A stretch of 64,000 bases of DNA from Leptoclinus maculatus (lineage: Eukaryota; Chordata; Actinopteri; Perciformes; Stichaeidae), in assembly GCA_032191485.1 (NCBI GenBank), contig JAVDOI010000010.1:9568194-9632193 (forward strand). The letters run 5' to 3'. Numbering within the stretch: the stretch's first letter is position 1; the number at the start of each line of letters is the position of its first letter. The notes below the pieces were generated by a model. The model did no database searches. It was not told where the DNA came from and saw only the letters and a list, made by a program, of their open reading frames with translations. The position numbers and the translations under genes are program-made. Shown piece by piece: positions 19,857-30,842 of this stretch.

Positions 19857-22800
19857 CTGTGAGACACCAGGGAATAAAGTGAGTCATCAGATTTTAAAGA
19901 CCCTGAGAACACATTTTCTCAATAAGCTTCTTGCTATATTTGCCGAACATTTTCTGCAGAAGTTAGAACAGTTTTGGTTCTTTCATACGAGAGATTTCTG
20001 CATTTCTGTTCTTGTTTGTGCTTTTGACAGTGGTTTGAAAAAGGCGGGGCTCTGCAGGAAAAAGGTGATGTCGTAATGTTGCGCATCAGTCGAGTTAAGC
20101 AACATTTGAATCAAAATGTGACAATTGTGGGGTTGTTTGTTTATGATACCAGGCCACTGTTGATCAAACCACATGCACAATGTCCTCATGAAGAGAATTA
20201 GATGAGTGTTGAACCCTTAAAATTTGAATTTGTTAAGTGTGGTTGTAAGAGATACTTATCCTCAGTCAGTGTATTATCTACAGCAGATTGATGTCAATAC
20301 ACCACATATACATGTACATATATATATAAAAACACATGTATTTATAATTATGTGTCAACAGTACTCACGTCATTGTCCATGTACTTCAGTAAAGGTGAGC
20401 TGCACACACGGTGGACCTGGTCCTCGTCCTGCTCGTCGTAGCCCTGCAGTAGCGTCTCCATTGCAATGCAATCTTCACTTCCGCTGTACCCGGGCAGGCT
20501 AGTGAGACCAAGCAGCACTTCATGTAATGATCCTCAGTTTATAGAGGCAGAAGTGTTACACCGTAAACGTGAGGTAACATTAAGGGGTAAACAAACTCCC
20601 AAGAGGGCCTTTGCATACCATCAGCTTTTGACTGCGAAGCAGCAACGTTTTCTGTTTGACTCCAGGAAGTCAGCTGGTGGAGTTTTAATGCCTCTCGCAC
20701 AAGGAAACTTTGTCTCCTTGTAGTTCCAGCAGGACACAGATTACAGAAATGACAGAATATAGAATCATACCTGTAACTTTCTCGGACACATTTATCAGCT
20801 GCTACGAAGTCCCCTCTATGAAGATGAATCAGTACTTGAGCAGTTGTTTTCTAAAGGATGAAAAGCATAGACCAACATGTGTGATTAATAGGAACTGAAT
20901 AAATCCTTATTTTGTCTATTTTGATTTGTTTTCACTTATAAGGGGTCAGAGGTCAGAACAGGCCCTAAACATCTGGAAGGTTAACGTCTGTGGTAATATT
21001 TTATGTTTGCTGAAGGTGCATAGATAACTTAAAGACATAAAAACAACAACCCACCTTGAAGCACATGGGGAAGTTCTCAATCTCTTTGTACATGTTCTTC
21101 TCTTTCTGCAGAGCGACAGATGCATCATCCAACCTGGTGAGGAAGACGAGAACCCAGTGAGGAATGATGAGGAGCAGGTACTGCAGTTTAACTGTATTTA
21201 AAGACACGAATAACCGCGTGGGGCTGTTGTGTCAATTTGACACATTGGGAGGTGAATATATAAAATATTTGAAACGGCTTTAACACCTTGATATATGGGA
21301 GAGATCCAAGTGAGGTTTCTGAAGAAAAGTTATCTTTCAACTTGCTTAATAGCTTTCTACATCAGCATGAAACAAGACAGCTACAACTGCTCCAGTGTTG
21401 TATAAAAAACAAACACACCATCTACAGTAGAAGGTATGTCTCCTCCACCTTCTCTTCATCTCCTTTACCTTCTTAACCTGACCAGAAGTCTGGAGGCTTT
21501 CCCCAGCAGTTCAACAGCCTGACGCAGGCGGTCCTCATTCTACAGAGAGAAAACATGGATGTTTATAAGCGGAAATAAATGAAATCACAGTCGGTATCAA
21601 TTGAAAATTCATTTGGGTTTTGTCAGAGGCTCAATTTCACCTCAAACACGCCAGCTGCCTTCTGATACAGGTCCACCGCTTTCTCTAGGTTTATAGGCTC
21701 TATCAGTCTGGTGAATAATAAATGAAAGAGTTTTTAGATGAAAGGAAAGTCTAAATATTTTTGCCCCCGGAGCTAATCTGGCATTGCATCAGTATCCCGT
21801 TTTTTAGTGGATGGAATTTCATCAGATAATAATAAAGACTGAAAGGTCAACAAGCCAACTTCTTTAAGTGTAGAAAATAAGGTGATATTTTTACTTTCCA
21901 GCCCGGTCCAGAGCCATGGCAGCAGTGTCAGGAGTCCCATTCTCCATGTACATCATACAGGCTTTCTCTATGTACTGGATAGCCTCCGGCATCTTCTTTT
22001 GCTCCTGTTGCAACGCAGACACAGATGAATTATAACTCTACTGCAGACGCTTTACCTCCATCTACCTGTTATTAAGTTGAATGTTTAATCTGGACTCACC
22101 TTCAACATCATACCTGCCTGTTCAATAGCCCTGAGTGAAGAAAGAGAGTTTGAATAAATCAAGCGTTTTTTTATGTTTGCTGCTGATTTATAGCGATGTT
22201 GTAAAACACGATACTTACTTAGCAGCATGGAAAAGCCTGGAGGACAAGTTAAGGAAACAACAAAAACAGACACAACACAAACAGCAGTATAGTGTCATGC
22301 AACTGTGGACAGAGTACAGAAAGGATACGTCTTGTTTTCTGTGTGATACTCAGCTTCCTTCAGGTAAGCATCCTTTGCTTGGTCATACTGCTTCGCATTC
22401 TTGAAGCACACCGCTAAAATAAAAAAGGGACACAGACCGTTTGTGATACATATGTGGGATATTTGTTAAATGATTACTTCATATTAAGGAAATTACACAA
22501 TGTAAGCTACCTGCTTTGGCGTATTCTGACGCAGCACTGTCAAAATCCGGCTTCCACTTTGTCAGACCTGTCTTTAAGCTGCAAAAAATATGACGATGAG
22601 CGAATTATAAACGGCTGAAGCAGCAGCTTGATTCGTGTGTTATGAATTACAGAAGAGGACAACATTGTGGCTCATATGCCGTCTATTAAATTCACCTATA
22701 ATGAACTGACGATGCATAAATACTGTCCATTTATGTCGCATAACCCCTGGTGAAAGAGCCACAGTGGCCTTTAACGTTACAGCTAGCTAACATCAATAGG

Positions 22801-22913
22801 AAAACAAACTGCCGTTTCCTGGTGAGGAAAGAAACGGACATTATTATCGTAACTCACCATTTTTCAGCTTTAGCCATATGCTCATGAGCTTCGTTTATCT
22901 TCTGAGCAGCCAT
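19722..22913 (-). CDS. napg: Gamma-soluble NSF attachment protein (gamma-SNAP), complete, 12 coding exons
   Basis: Gamma-SNAP is a soluble adaptor of the SNAP family, which recruits the ATPase NSF to SNARE complexes for disassembly in membrane traffic. Exons in transcript order (minus strand): 22858-22913, 22511-22578, 22329-22413, 22219-22236, 22100-22130, 21895-22004, 21641-21707, 21469-21539, 21055-21133, 20771-20850, 20369-20498, 19722-19856. They total 930 nt, 309 aa plus TAG, close to the 312 aa I recall for the human protein. Every junction keeps frame. The protein starts MAAQKINEAHEHMAKAEK and has the TPR-like helical repeats of the family, including NGTPDTAAMALDRAGKLIE and RLRQAVELLGKASRLLVR. 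It ends DEDDYEGGLC, like the family C-terminus. Start chosen because it matches the family N-terminus. It is convergent with piezo2. Confidence 0.97.
20369..20498 (-). CDS. napg: napg coding exon 11
   Basis: Encodes LPGYSGSEDCIAMETLLQGY, DEQDEDQVHRVCSSPLLKYM and DND. Donor GTGAGT. Confidence 0.96.
20771..20850 (-). CDS. napg: napg coding exon 10
   Basis: Encodes KTTAQVLIHLHRGDFVAADK and CVRESY, and ends AG of Ser. It has no long ORF of its own and was found by looking for the missing family segment between exons 9 and 11. Acceptor ATCCTTTAG, donor GTATGA. Confidence 0.95.
21055..21133 (-). CDS. napg: napg coding exon 9
   Basis: Encodes LDDASVALQKEKNMYKEIEN then FPMCFK. Donor GTGGGT. Confidence 0.96.
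21469..21539 (-). CDS. napg: napg coding exon 8
   Basis: Encodes NEDRLRQAVELLGKASRLLV then RLR plus AG of Arg. Donor GTAAAG. Confidence 0.96.
21641..21707 (-). CDS. napg: napg coding exon 7
   Basis: Encodes LIEPINLEKAVDLYQKAAGV then FE. Donor GTGAAA. Confidence 0.96.
21895..22004 (-). CDS. napg: napg coding exon 6
   Basis: Encodes EQKKMPEAIQYIEKACMMYM and ENGTPDTAAMALDRAG, a strongly conserved helical repeat. It ends AA of Lys. Confidence 0.96.
22100..22130 (-). CDS. napg: napg coding exon 5, 31 nt
   Basis: Encodes the end of Lys, then AIEQAGMMLK. Acceptor TTCACTCAG, donor GTGAGT. It matches the family at EQAGMML. Confidence 0.95.
22219..22236 (-). CDS. napg: napg coding exon 4, 18-nt microexon
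   Basis: Only 18 nt: G, five codons LFHAA, then AA of Lys. It is needed to give the family sequence TLFHAAKAIEQAG. Acceptor CCTCCAG, donor GTAAGT (strong). Confidence 0.93.
   Translation of the reverse strand, partial: AFPCC
22329..22413 (-). CDS. napg: napg coding exon 3
   Basis: Encodes VCFKNAKQYDQAKDAYLKEA and EYHTENK, and ends AC of Thr. Acceptor TTTATTTTAG, donor GTATCC. Confidence 0.95.
22511..22578 (-). CDS. napg: napg coding exon 2
   Basis: Encodes LKTGLTKWKPDFDSAASEYA then KA plus G of Ala. Acceptor TTTTTTGCAG, donor GTAGCT. Confidence 0.96.
22858..22913 (-). CDS. napg: napg coding exon 1 (start codon)
   Basis: ATG at 22911-22913 (minus). Encodes MAAQKINEAHEHMAKAEK and ends TG, which joins C of the next exon to give Cys. 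Donor GTGAGT. Confidence 0.96.
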
Positions 22914-23197
22914 ACTGTTAGTTAACTCGACGAGGTATGATTTGTTATCGATAGCAATGAACGCTGTTTCGTCGATGTTTGGATTACGAAGATGCTCCTC
23001 CTTGGGTGCAACGTCATCCAATGTCGCAGGCTACGGGTGCCGCCGAGCACAAAATGAACCAGTAACGCGACACTCTGGGTGTTGTGATTTGTGCTTTTGG
23101 GATTTATAAACAATACTTTATCCAATTAATTATTTACTATGTTGAGGAATTATGCTACCGTTTCAAGAACTGTGTCTGCCTCACTGGTTGCTGGCCG

Positions 23198-23960
23198 AGT
23201 GGTGGAAGAAGTACACATCATTTATGCTACTTAAAGGGAAATACCACCTACAGTTAAGAGTTTCAATATGTTATTTCCATGGCTTAGTACAGTTCAAACA
23301 CTATTTCTGAACATGAGCTACTCTCTCTCTCAAAGCTAGAAACCAGAGAAGTATGTCTCAAACTTGTGACGTCACCGGGCATAAAGTGTGGAACTGCCCA
23401 CAGACAATTGAAAGACTGATTTTATAGACATTGCATTGCTAGACAACATCTTGGGTCCATGTTTACTTCATGTCAGCTTATGTCATTCACATTCACTGCA
23501 ACTGGACATAAACTGGGACACATTTGGAATGTTACGTTTGCAACTGTGAAATGGTCTATAGTACCATCATCTTAGCACACGTGTTTGTGGATTTGGGAGA
23601 GAGTTGTTCATGTTTACTAATATTTTAGACCATAAGAATAACTTGTCTGGATTTTTTTTTAAATGGGCTAAGTTACCCTTTAAGTAAAATCAGGAGTGCA
23701 GTGTAAAATTGCTCTTCTACGAGTAAAAGTCCTTCATTCAAAATCTTACTCAAGTAAAATGATTTGCATCAAAATATACCTAAAGTACCAAAAGTAGAAG
23801 TACTCATTGTACAGAATGTCCCATTTCAGAATGATATATATTATACTGGGTTATAATTATTGATTAATTAATGTGCTCATCACTATAATGTTGGAGCTTG
23901 TAAAGGTGGAGCTAATTTGAACTACTTTATATACTGCTGGGTAGCAGATGACGATAGAAA
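23198..23960 (+). repeat. Interspersed repeat starting gtggtggaagaagtac, interrupted by a nested insertion
   Basis: Starts agtggtggaagaagtac, a common teleost repeat end. After a 445-bp insertion it continues with gtaaaagtccttcattcaaa and cttactcaagtaaaatgatt. Joining the two sides at TTAA restores cttaagtaaaa, the expected uninterrupted sequence. The right boundary is approximate. Confidence 0.6.
23235..23679. mobile_element. Nested TTAA-flanked non-autonomous DNA element, 445 bp
   Basis: Flanked by TTAA at 23231-23234 and 23680-23683. The ends are AGGGAAAT and GTTACCCT, that is, short inverted repeats beginning AGGG. A TTAA duplication is typical of piggyBac-type transposition. There is no transposase ORF. 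It sits inside the repeat at 23198-23960 and is therefore younger. Confidence 0.6.
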
Positions 23961-24662
23961 CATGAAGAATATTGAAAGCAGCATTTCTTGTATTTACACT
24001 ATATATTTCATTTTATACCTGCAATGCCTACTGTAACTGCTGCACATGTTCATACATACACATATTAATATAAATACATACATACACATATACAGCATGC
24101 TTGTATATATTAGTATCGGAATATATACCCCAAGTGGTTTTAGAAAAAAAAAACTACCTCTGAAAGGTTGATAAAATGCATTCAAAACAGTCAATATGCA
24201 GACTAGAAAGTGGGCTATTGGCAGGTGGAATAGCAGGTGAAGGTTACTGGCATTGGCATTCCTAAATCACAGTTTCATTTCATGATGGTATACACAGTTG
24301 AGTTATTGATTTCTTGTTTACTAACTTAAAAACAGCACTAGATATGTGCATTGCATACAGTTCAGTATGTAGACTAATACAGAATTGCTATGTTTATAAA
24401 CAGATGTTGAATATCAGATATATTTGTATTTGGGTTGGGATTAGGGGGGACTTCAGTTGACTATGACCCTTGCACCTGGGGCTAAATATTGGTGCATGTT
24501 GCTATTATGAAGATTAAACTGATCAAGGTGAAAATATTGCGACGTGCAATCTTTTTTAGAGCAGACAAAGTTTTTGTTTTTGGCTCCTCACAGCTTATTT
24601 TTTCGAAAAAGAATCACTGCAAACCACGAAACAAAATGACAAGTTAGAAAAACTACTGAGAG

Positions 24663-24680
24663 GAGCCGGAAGCGGAAGTC
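24663..24680 (+). promoter_or_regulatory. ETS-like sites upstream of rab12
   Basis: The sequence agccggaagcggaagtc holds two GGAA cores in ETS-like context, about 200 bp before the rab12 start codon and 20 bp before the tandem CRE. Function is inferred from sequence only. Confidence 0.5.
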
Positions 24681-24697
24681 TGTTGTTATGTGGTCAG

Positions 24698-24713
24698 TGA
24701 CGTCATGACGTCA
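24698..24713 (+). promoter_or_regulatory. Tandem palindromic CRE sites upstream of rab12
   Basis: Two perfect TGACGTCA octamers are directly adjacent (24698-24705 and 24706-24713), followed by TGACGG. This is the consensus for CREB/ATF dimers. It lies 170 bp before the rab12 ATG, in a region with no TATA box seen. Confidence 0.65.
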
Positions 24714-24882
24714 TGACGGCTGTCTCTAATGGCTGGACAACAACAACTGTCGGCGAGGGGCAAACTTTCACAAACTTCTACTGAGACGAAAGAAAGTTGG
24801 ATATAGCGAAGAATTTCGGTTGTGTAACAGTGTATCTGCGTTTGTCTCTGTTTTTCTTGTAATTACAAATGCGTAATTACTG

Positions 24883-25099
24883 ATGGATTCGAGGTATGAC
24901 ATCCCGCGGAGGGCCGCCGGGGGCTCCGCGAACTCGTCCCCCGCTCTGGGGGCTCAGTCGCGCCGCAGGAAGATGCCTCCCAGACCCGCTGATTTTAAAC
25001 TTCAAATTATCATTATCGGCTCCCGTGGTGTCGGTAAAACCAGCATCATGGAGAGATTTACCGATGACACTTTCTGCGAAGCTTGCAAGTCGACCGTAG
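24883..25099 (+). CDS. rab12: rab12 coding exon 1
   Basis: A GC-rich start encoding the variable N-terminus, then [20 protein letters not shown], the P-loop and FCEACKSTV plus G of Gly. Donor GTGAGG. Confidence 0.97.
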
Positions 25100-28000
25100 G
25101 TGAGGACAGAAGGCGTTTACGAGACTTGTATTTGTCAACTTTTTATTGACAGCAGTTAGCAGGACTCTGTCTACTTCCTGGAGGGAATATACATAAACTA
25201 TCATGGGCTAGACGTTATAATCATATTGATGACTACTTAACTTAAATGGGACTGAACAGAGCTTACCCCACTGGCTGGAGCTAGCTAACTTAAGCTAACG
25301 GAAACAAAAACACTGCTCTAGCTGTCAAATCTGTAGCTTTTATGTTGCAATGAAGCAACTAACGTGACATAAACAAACGTGTGAGGCTTGGAACAGTGTT
25401 TTGTGTGTTTGTCACGTCCATCAGGCTGTTAGAGGGAATGTGGAATAGGGATTTTAGAGCCCAACAGTAACTTTTATAGCATCTGCAGCTGTCCAGTAAT
25501 TAGTTAACTAGATTTGATTTGTTTGTGGTGAGCCTGTTGTGTGTGTGTGTGTGTGCCATCATTAAATGCAATCTCCATTTCTTAACAACTATTTTCATTA
25601 TATTTAGAGCTGACACATTAATGTCATATATTTCTACATAAAAACATATTACCGCCTATTACTTATTTTTTTATTTTTATTTTTAAACAAGAGAACCTTG
25701 TGACAAATTGCTGTGCCATGGCTATAGAGGCTGCCAGCCTAAAACACATGAAACCCTACATAATGTGGAATTGGGCAAACAGTCCTGTGACCAAAACAAC
25801 AGTCAGACCAATCCCAGAATAGTCACACAGCTGCTGTGGTAGAGCTCCATTTTGTGCCCTGTCATTCCTGTGATACAGCGTGTCACTATACATTGTGTTC
25901 CTTTGATCAAAGATTACCATTACATACAAATTGAATTGAATGGACACTTCCCTCCTTTGCTTTAAAGGTTGTGTCCAACAATACAGGAAATGCTGGTACT
26001 TGTATATGTGTCCACATGTGTGTTTTCTGACCCCCCCCCCCTCACAGGAGTTGACTTCAAAATCAAGACAGTGGAGCTGAGAGGGAAGAAGATCAGACTA
26101 CAGATATGGTGAGTAATTGGACAGAAGGCTCCAGTTCCTTAACTCCTCTGCATGGTGCATTTCCTGTGTCTGTCCTATCACCCCGCAGGCTGCTCCAACT
26201 AAAACTACTGGTGGCTTTCAGCTTTGTACAGTAGGCAGTGCCTGTGCAAATATGATTTCCTAAAAATGATGTCATTGCATGTTTTGTCAACCATTAACAT
26301 GCGATGTGGCATTTTTTTTTTTTAATCCAAAGTCCCATATTAAAACACCGTGGCTCCAGTGGGGATATAAGTTACTGAAACTTTGTGTGCAGCAGCACAT
26401 GATCACACTCACCATGTTGTTGTCTATAGTTGGCAGTCACTTTATTCTTGGTTACATAACGTGCTGTACATTTAGTATTTTCTCCTAATTTGCATTGATG
26501 AACAAACACGCATCATACTTTGGTAGGTACTAGGCAGGTTTCAAGGTTTAACTGCACTTTGATTCTAATACAGTTAAAATGTAAAAACATTTTCCATGAT
26601 TGCAGAGATCTAGTGTTCAAACCCTGGCAGTATAGCACATGTGACTTAGTTGTGCATTTCAACCAGATTATTAGTGGTGTGGGAAGCCAGTGAGTAGCTC
26701 AATCAGATTCCACTGGTTTGTCTGGACAGCGTGGACCTCTGTATGTGATATGCCCTGCTGATGAAGCTCCTTGCAGGCCGTCAACATCACCATAAGTGTT
26801 CAACACAATTTCGAATATTTACTCTTTGCTTTTGTAAATTACACAGTGTACGCTAAGGCCTCTGCTCTAATCGGACACACCTGCATAATTGATTGTCATA
26901 GTCCAAAAGTAGCACTCGCACCCTTCACAGATTATCTTTTAGTACTAAAAGTACTAATACGGTTTTAGGTTGATTTCTATTTGATATTAATAATGCTAAT
27001 ACTGATAAGATACACTTAAAGAACGCCGTCTTTTGTTTCAGTGAGTAAAGCATGTCTGATACTTCAAAATGTGAGTGAACAGTCAATTGTATAGCAGCTG
27101 GCCACTGGAGACAGTTTTAGTGTAGCTTAATATTCAGACTGAATTGCCTTTTTGTTTAAATTGTCATAAAGTATTTGAATTGGGCAGTGATTCAGAGGTC
27201 TTGAACCAGCAGCAGCAGGGATGATGTTTGACTCTATTAGGCCTCTTCTTGTGACTTTAAATGGGCCTTATTTACATTTTGAAAACATCTAGTGTTTTGT
27301 CAAACATGCCACAAATTACAGTTAGGAAGTATTTTACCGACTGAGTATACGACTGCATTGATTGTGTGCGACAGTGTTGGGCTTAAAACGTGTGAACTCC
27401 ATTGCTTATTTCACTAACGCATCTGTCCTGTTCACTAACGCCCATCCACCCTCTCACCCCCACGTCACATCTACCCGTTACCACGTCCCGTTGTATCCCC
27501 GCTCCTCTGCCCACCCTGCGTCCCGTCCCGTCAGGACGGCCTTCCTCAATGTGTTTATGTGTCTCACGTTGAACTGCTCACATCAAGCTCCATCATTGCC
27601 ACGCCCGGCCTTACCTAACCCTGCCATTGTGCTGCTGTTTCTCTGTCCGCTCTTCTGCTCATAAGCCTGACTGTGACTCACAAAGGGAACAGGGAGAGAC
27701 TAGCAGGCTGAAGGTACAGTAACACTGCACTGTGGATGCAGCTCGATCTGCTTGTCATGCTGCTAAATTTAACCCAGACTCTTGATGATCAACAGAATCA
27801 TAACATAAACTTAAAAAGCGTATTAATTTTGCTGCTTTACATTGTTAAAATGAAGAGTTGATTTCCAAAATGCGGTATATTTAGATTGGTTTAATTTCAG
27901 GTTCCTGTACTTCTTATTGATGAAACTATAATAGCAGCTATTAAAATACTTTCAAAAGATGATTTTCATTTCAGTTAATGTTAACACTTGGAGCATTTCT

Positions 28001-30842
28001 TAGCAGTGTATAAACATTTAATAAACTTTAATGGTAAACACAATATAATGTAGTTGTAAGAAGGTGTTTATTAATGTGCAATATTTTCCACAACTATAAC
28101 ATCTCATGAAAAGACATGTTAAACATTATCACAACATGTTTTTCATGATATTGTCTTTCAATTTCTGTCTATACAGTAGCCTCCACTTGCGGGTTCTGGT
28201 TGTTGACAAATACATTAATAAACACAAACATGTGCTTACATGATAGTTATTTGTGAACCATTGATGAAACGTTTATATGTTGCTTATAAATGCTCTATAC
28301 GGGGGGTGAAACTGTGCAGGGTTAGCAATCATTGCCTAACTGTACATTGGATGTCATCTTTACTCAAAGTGTCGATATCTCATTTTGGAACAAAACTCTT
28401 CAGGTGTCCTTTTTATTTGAGCTAGATACCAGATTACAATGTGGATATCAGATGTAACCCTCTCAAAGTCTCGTTCAGTGTTATAAAATGAATGAAAGAT
28501 GTATTCTGACAACATTATTGATTAATACCATTTAATTTGTTCTGACTTGTCACAAAAGTGATTCTTCCTCGTTTCTTGTTTGATCTTAGTTTTTCTTTAC
28601 AAAACATCAGCCTATTAGTCACAGTCATCTTTAATGAATAAAAGAAAAATACCTTTTGATCAAATTAGTCAATCAGCTGTTTGGTGTTATAAGTCTTGGT
28701 GACACTGCACTGACTTGAGATGATATTGAGTTTCATCCATGTGACCCACAGGGACACTGCTGGCCAGGAGAGGTTCAACAGCATCACATCCGCCTACTAC
28801 AGAGGCGCCAAGGGAATAGTGCTAGTGTATGACATCACAAAGCAGGAGACCTTTGACGACCTGCCCAAATGGATGAAAATGATCGACAAGGTAAACAAAC
28901 TGTCAGACTGCTGGAATTATATGAAATGTGCCTTTACTGTGTTGTCCTCAGGTGTGTGTTTCTCTGCTATTATGATGTGCCAGAGAACAAAGTATAGACT
29001 GGTGATACTCAAAACATATCTTTGGCATTTCTGTACTTCAGTGTCTTCTTATTTATCGGCTGACATAGACACCGATACGATAGATCTGCAATGAGCGGAT
29101 CTATCTGCCTGGTCGATTTATCGGTCGAGCTCCAAATCAAATTGTCAGAACTTGGGGGAGGCGATGAAACTGCCATTTTCATGTTTACATTAATATGCGA
29201 TATTCATTCCTGGTCTCACCTTAGCGTCACACAAAAATGGATCAAACAGTTGAGCAATTGATTAATGATGATGTGAAATGATTTTCCAAGTTATGTTGCC
29301 AAATCACACTGCATAAAATGTGTAAATATCTAGTTTAAAAAACAACAACAACAACCTCAAGGGTGTAATTGTTGTGAAGTTTCCTTTTTAGCTGCAGAAC
29401 TGTAGAACCAGTTTTCATGGTGACAGCATGCTGAATACTTATTGCAGTATTCTGGTTTGACTTCTCTGAAATGTTAGGCTGATGATGTCCTGACGCGTCT
29501 CCTCTCTGCTTTCTGTCTCATGTCAGTACGCCTCAGAGGAAGCAGAGCTCCTCCTGGTCGGGAACAAGCTGGACTGTGAGACTGATCGTATCATCTCCAG
29601 ACAGCAGGGAGAGCGGGTGGGTTCATCGCACAATGCTCCAGCTCACCGTCACATGACAAAACCTTGTCTTCTGTTTCTAGAGATGCTTTCAATATGCTGC
29701 TGAATTGTCTTTGAACATGGACTTTGTGTGCTTCAAAGTCACAGTAATAACACTGATGCCCCCCCCCCCTCCTACTGACATTATGTGTAGCATCGCAGTA
29801 AGCTTATCCAAAAAAATCCTTTAAACCTGTAGGGGAGACGTTTTATGAAGTTTCCTGGTGTATTGTGTTACTGGGAATGAGTCCGTTTTTCTCTTGCTGA
29901 AATTGAGCTAATTTTCCTCTTTGTGTTGTAGTTTTGCTCTCGAATAAGTGGAATGCGCTTCTGCGAAGCTAGCGCCAAGGATAACTTCAATGTCGACGAG
30001 ATCTTCCTGAAGCTTGTGGATGACATCCTTAGCAAGGTTGGTGTGTTGAGAGCAGAGTCTGACCAAATATCTGATAATGAAGAATCAATCTTCAACATAA
30101 AGCATAACGTGAACAAACATGTTTGATAACGATTCCTTAGATATGGTTATTAATGAATTGTGACCAAGATATGTGCAGAGCTTCTAAAGGTAAACGCCAG
30201 TGCAATGCAAAAATGTAAATTTGATGCTACCCTTACGTTAGCTGAGACATCATCAATATGTACTTTAAATGTGTACATTGATAAAATAATTATAAGTTTA
30301 ACTACCTAGTATTTCTGCTGTAGACTAGCGAGGGTTGCAACATTTAATCTACTAGCCATTCATATTGGATAATATCAGCCATTATTATTTCCAAATGAGA
30401 ATATACAGTACGTATCGATTTACTGTCCCAAGCCTCTAAATTCAACACTTTCTGCCAGCGTTTTTGAATTTCATCAGATAAGGTTTTAACTTTGACTATC
30501 TTCTGTACACACATTCCTTTGTGTACAGAATTTCTGTTTCATAAACCTCACACATTATCCAGACACTATTATTTTGTGCCTTAAAGCTTAATTTCTCATC
30601 ATCTATCTGTCTCTTTTCTACAAGTTGAGGCTTTTTCAGTCATTGCACTCGATAAGTCACTGTGGCACGCTGCCTACATATTCAATGCATTAACCCTGTG
30701 TTTCCTGACTTCTTCTCTGTTCCTGATGCAACAGATGCCTCTGGAAGTTTCCAACAATGAGCTTTCCAACAGCATCCTGTCTCTGCAGCCTGAACCGGAA
30801 GTGCCTCCGGAGTTGTCGCCTCCCCGCATGCGCTGTTGCTGA
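24883..30842 (+). CDS. rab12: Ras-related GTPase Rab12, complete, 6 coding exons
   Basis: Rab12 is a small GTPase of recycling endosomes and lysosome-directed traffic. Exons: 24883-25099, 26048-26108, 28752-28890, 29527-29616, 29932-30036, 30735-30842; 720 nt, 239 aa plus TGA, all in frame. An in-frame TAA at 24874-24876 fixes the ATG. Motifs: P-loop GSRGVGKTS (46-54), switch I Thr71, switch II WDTAGQE (93-99), NKLD (152-155), SAK (183-185), and the C-terminal CC (238-239) for geranylgeranylation. [10 protein letters not shown], then VDFKIKT, and the tail [16 protein letters not shown], identify Rab12 rather than Rab8 or Rab10. Ser106 aligns with the site phosphorylated by LRRK2 in mammals. 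The N-terminal 36 residues before the GTPase domain vary among species. Confidence 0.98.
26048..26108 (+). CDS. rab12: rab12 coding exon 2
   Basis: 61 nt encoding [19 protein letters not shown] plus TG of Trp. The acceptor follows a C-run (ccccccccccctcacag). Donor GTGAGT. Confidence 0.97.
26109..28751 (+). other. rab12 intron 2
   Basis: 2.6 kb. A C-rich stretch lies at about 27430-27660. No coding sequence or clear repeat was recognised. Confidence 0.75.
28752..28890 (+). CDS. rab12: rab12 coding exon 3
   Basis: Encodes switch II and beyond: [46 protein letters not shown]. It includes Ser106, the LRRK2-site equivalent. Confidence 0.97.
29040..29150. repeat. Repeat fragment (accgatac / atcggtcg type) in rab12 intron 3
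   Basis: Contains ttatcggctgacatagacac, cgatacgatag and gatttatcggtcgagctcc, resembling the element at 37072-37577. Degraded. Confidence 0.35.
29527..29616 (+). CDS. rab12: rab12 coding exon 4
   Basis: Encodes [20 protein letters not shown] and [10 protein letters not shown], including the NKLD guanine-specificity motif. Donor GTGGGT. Confidence 0.97.
29932..30036 (+). CDS. rab12: rab12 coding exon 5
   Basis: Encodes [20 protein letters not shown] and [15 protein letters not shown], including the SAK motif. The donor is GTTGGT, weaker than the others. Confidence 0.96.
30735..30842 (+). CDS. rab12: rab12 coding exon 6 (stop codon)
   Basis: Encodes the hypervariable tail [35 protein letters not shown] and TGA. 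The terminal CC is the prenylation site. Confidence 0.97.
   Translation: MPLEVSNNELSNSILSLQPEPEVPPELSPPRMRCC

Larger units (their letters stand above)
22914..24882. other. Divergent intergenic region between napg and rab12
   Basis: Contains the 5' flanks of both genes and a nested pair of repeats (23198-23960). Next to napg an inverted CRE half-site (ACGTCA, 23011-23016) and a CCAAT box (23018-23022) are visible. No coding sequence was seen. Confidence 0.7.

Noticed and set aside
23711..23790. Regular agtaaaagt spacing suggestive of a CRISPR-like or regulatory array
   Set aside because: The motifs are part of a known type of teleost interspersed repeat, not regular direct repeats with unique spacers.
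27362..27664. 100-aa Pro/His-rich ORF in rab12 intron 2
   Set aside because: Comes from C-rich DNA, has no homology I recognise and no flanking splice evidence.
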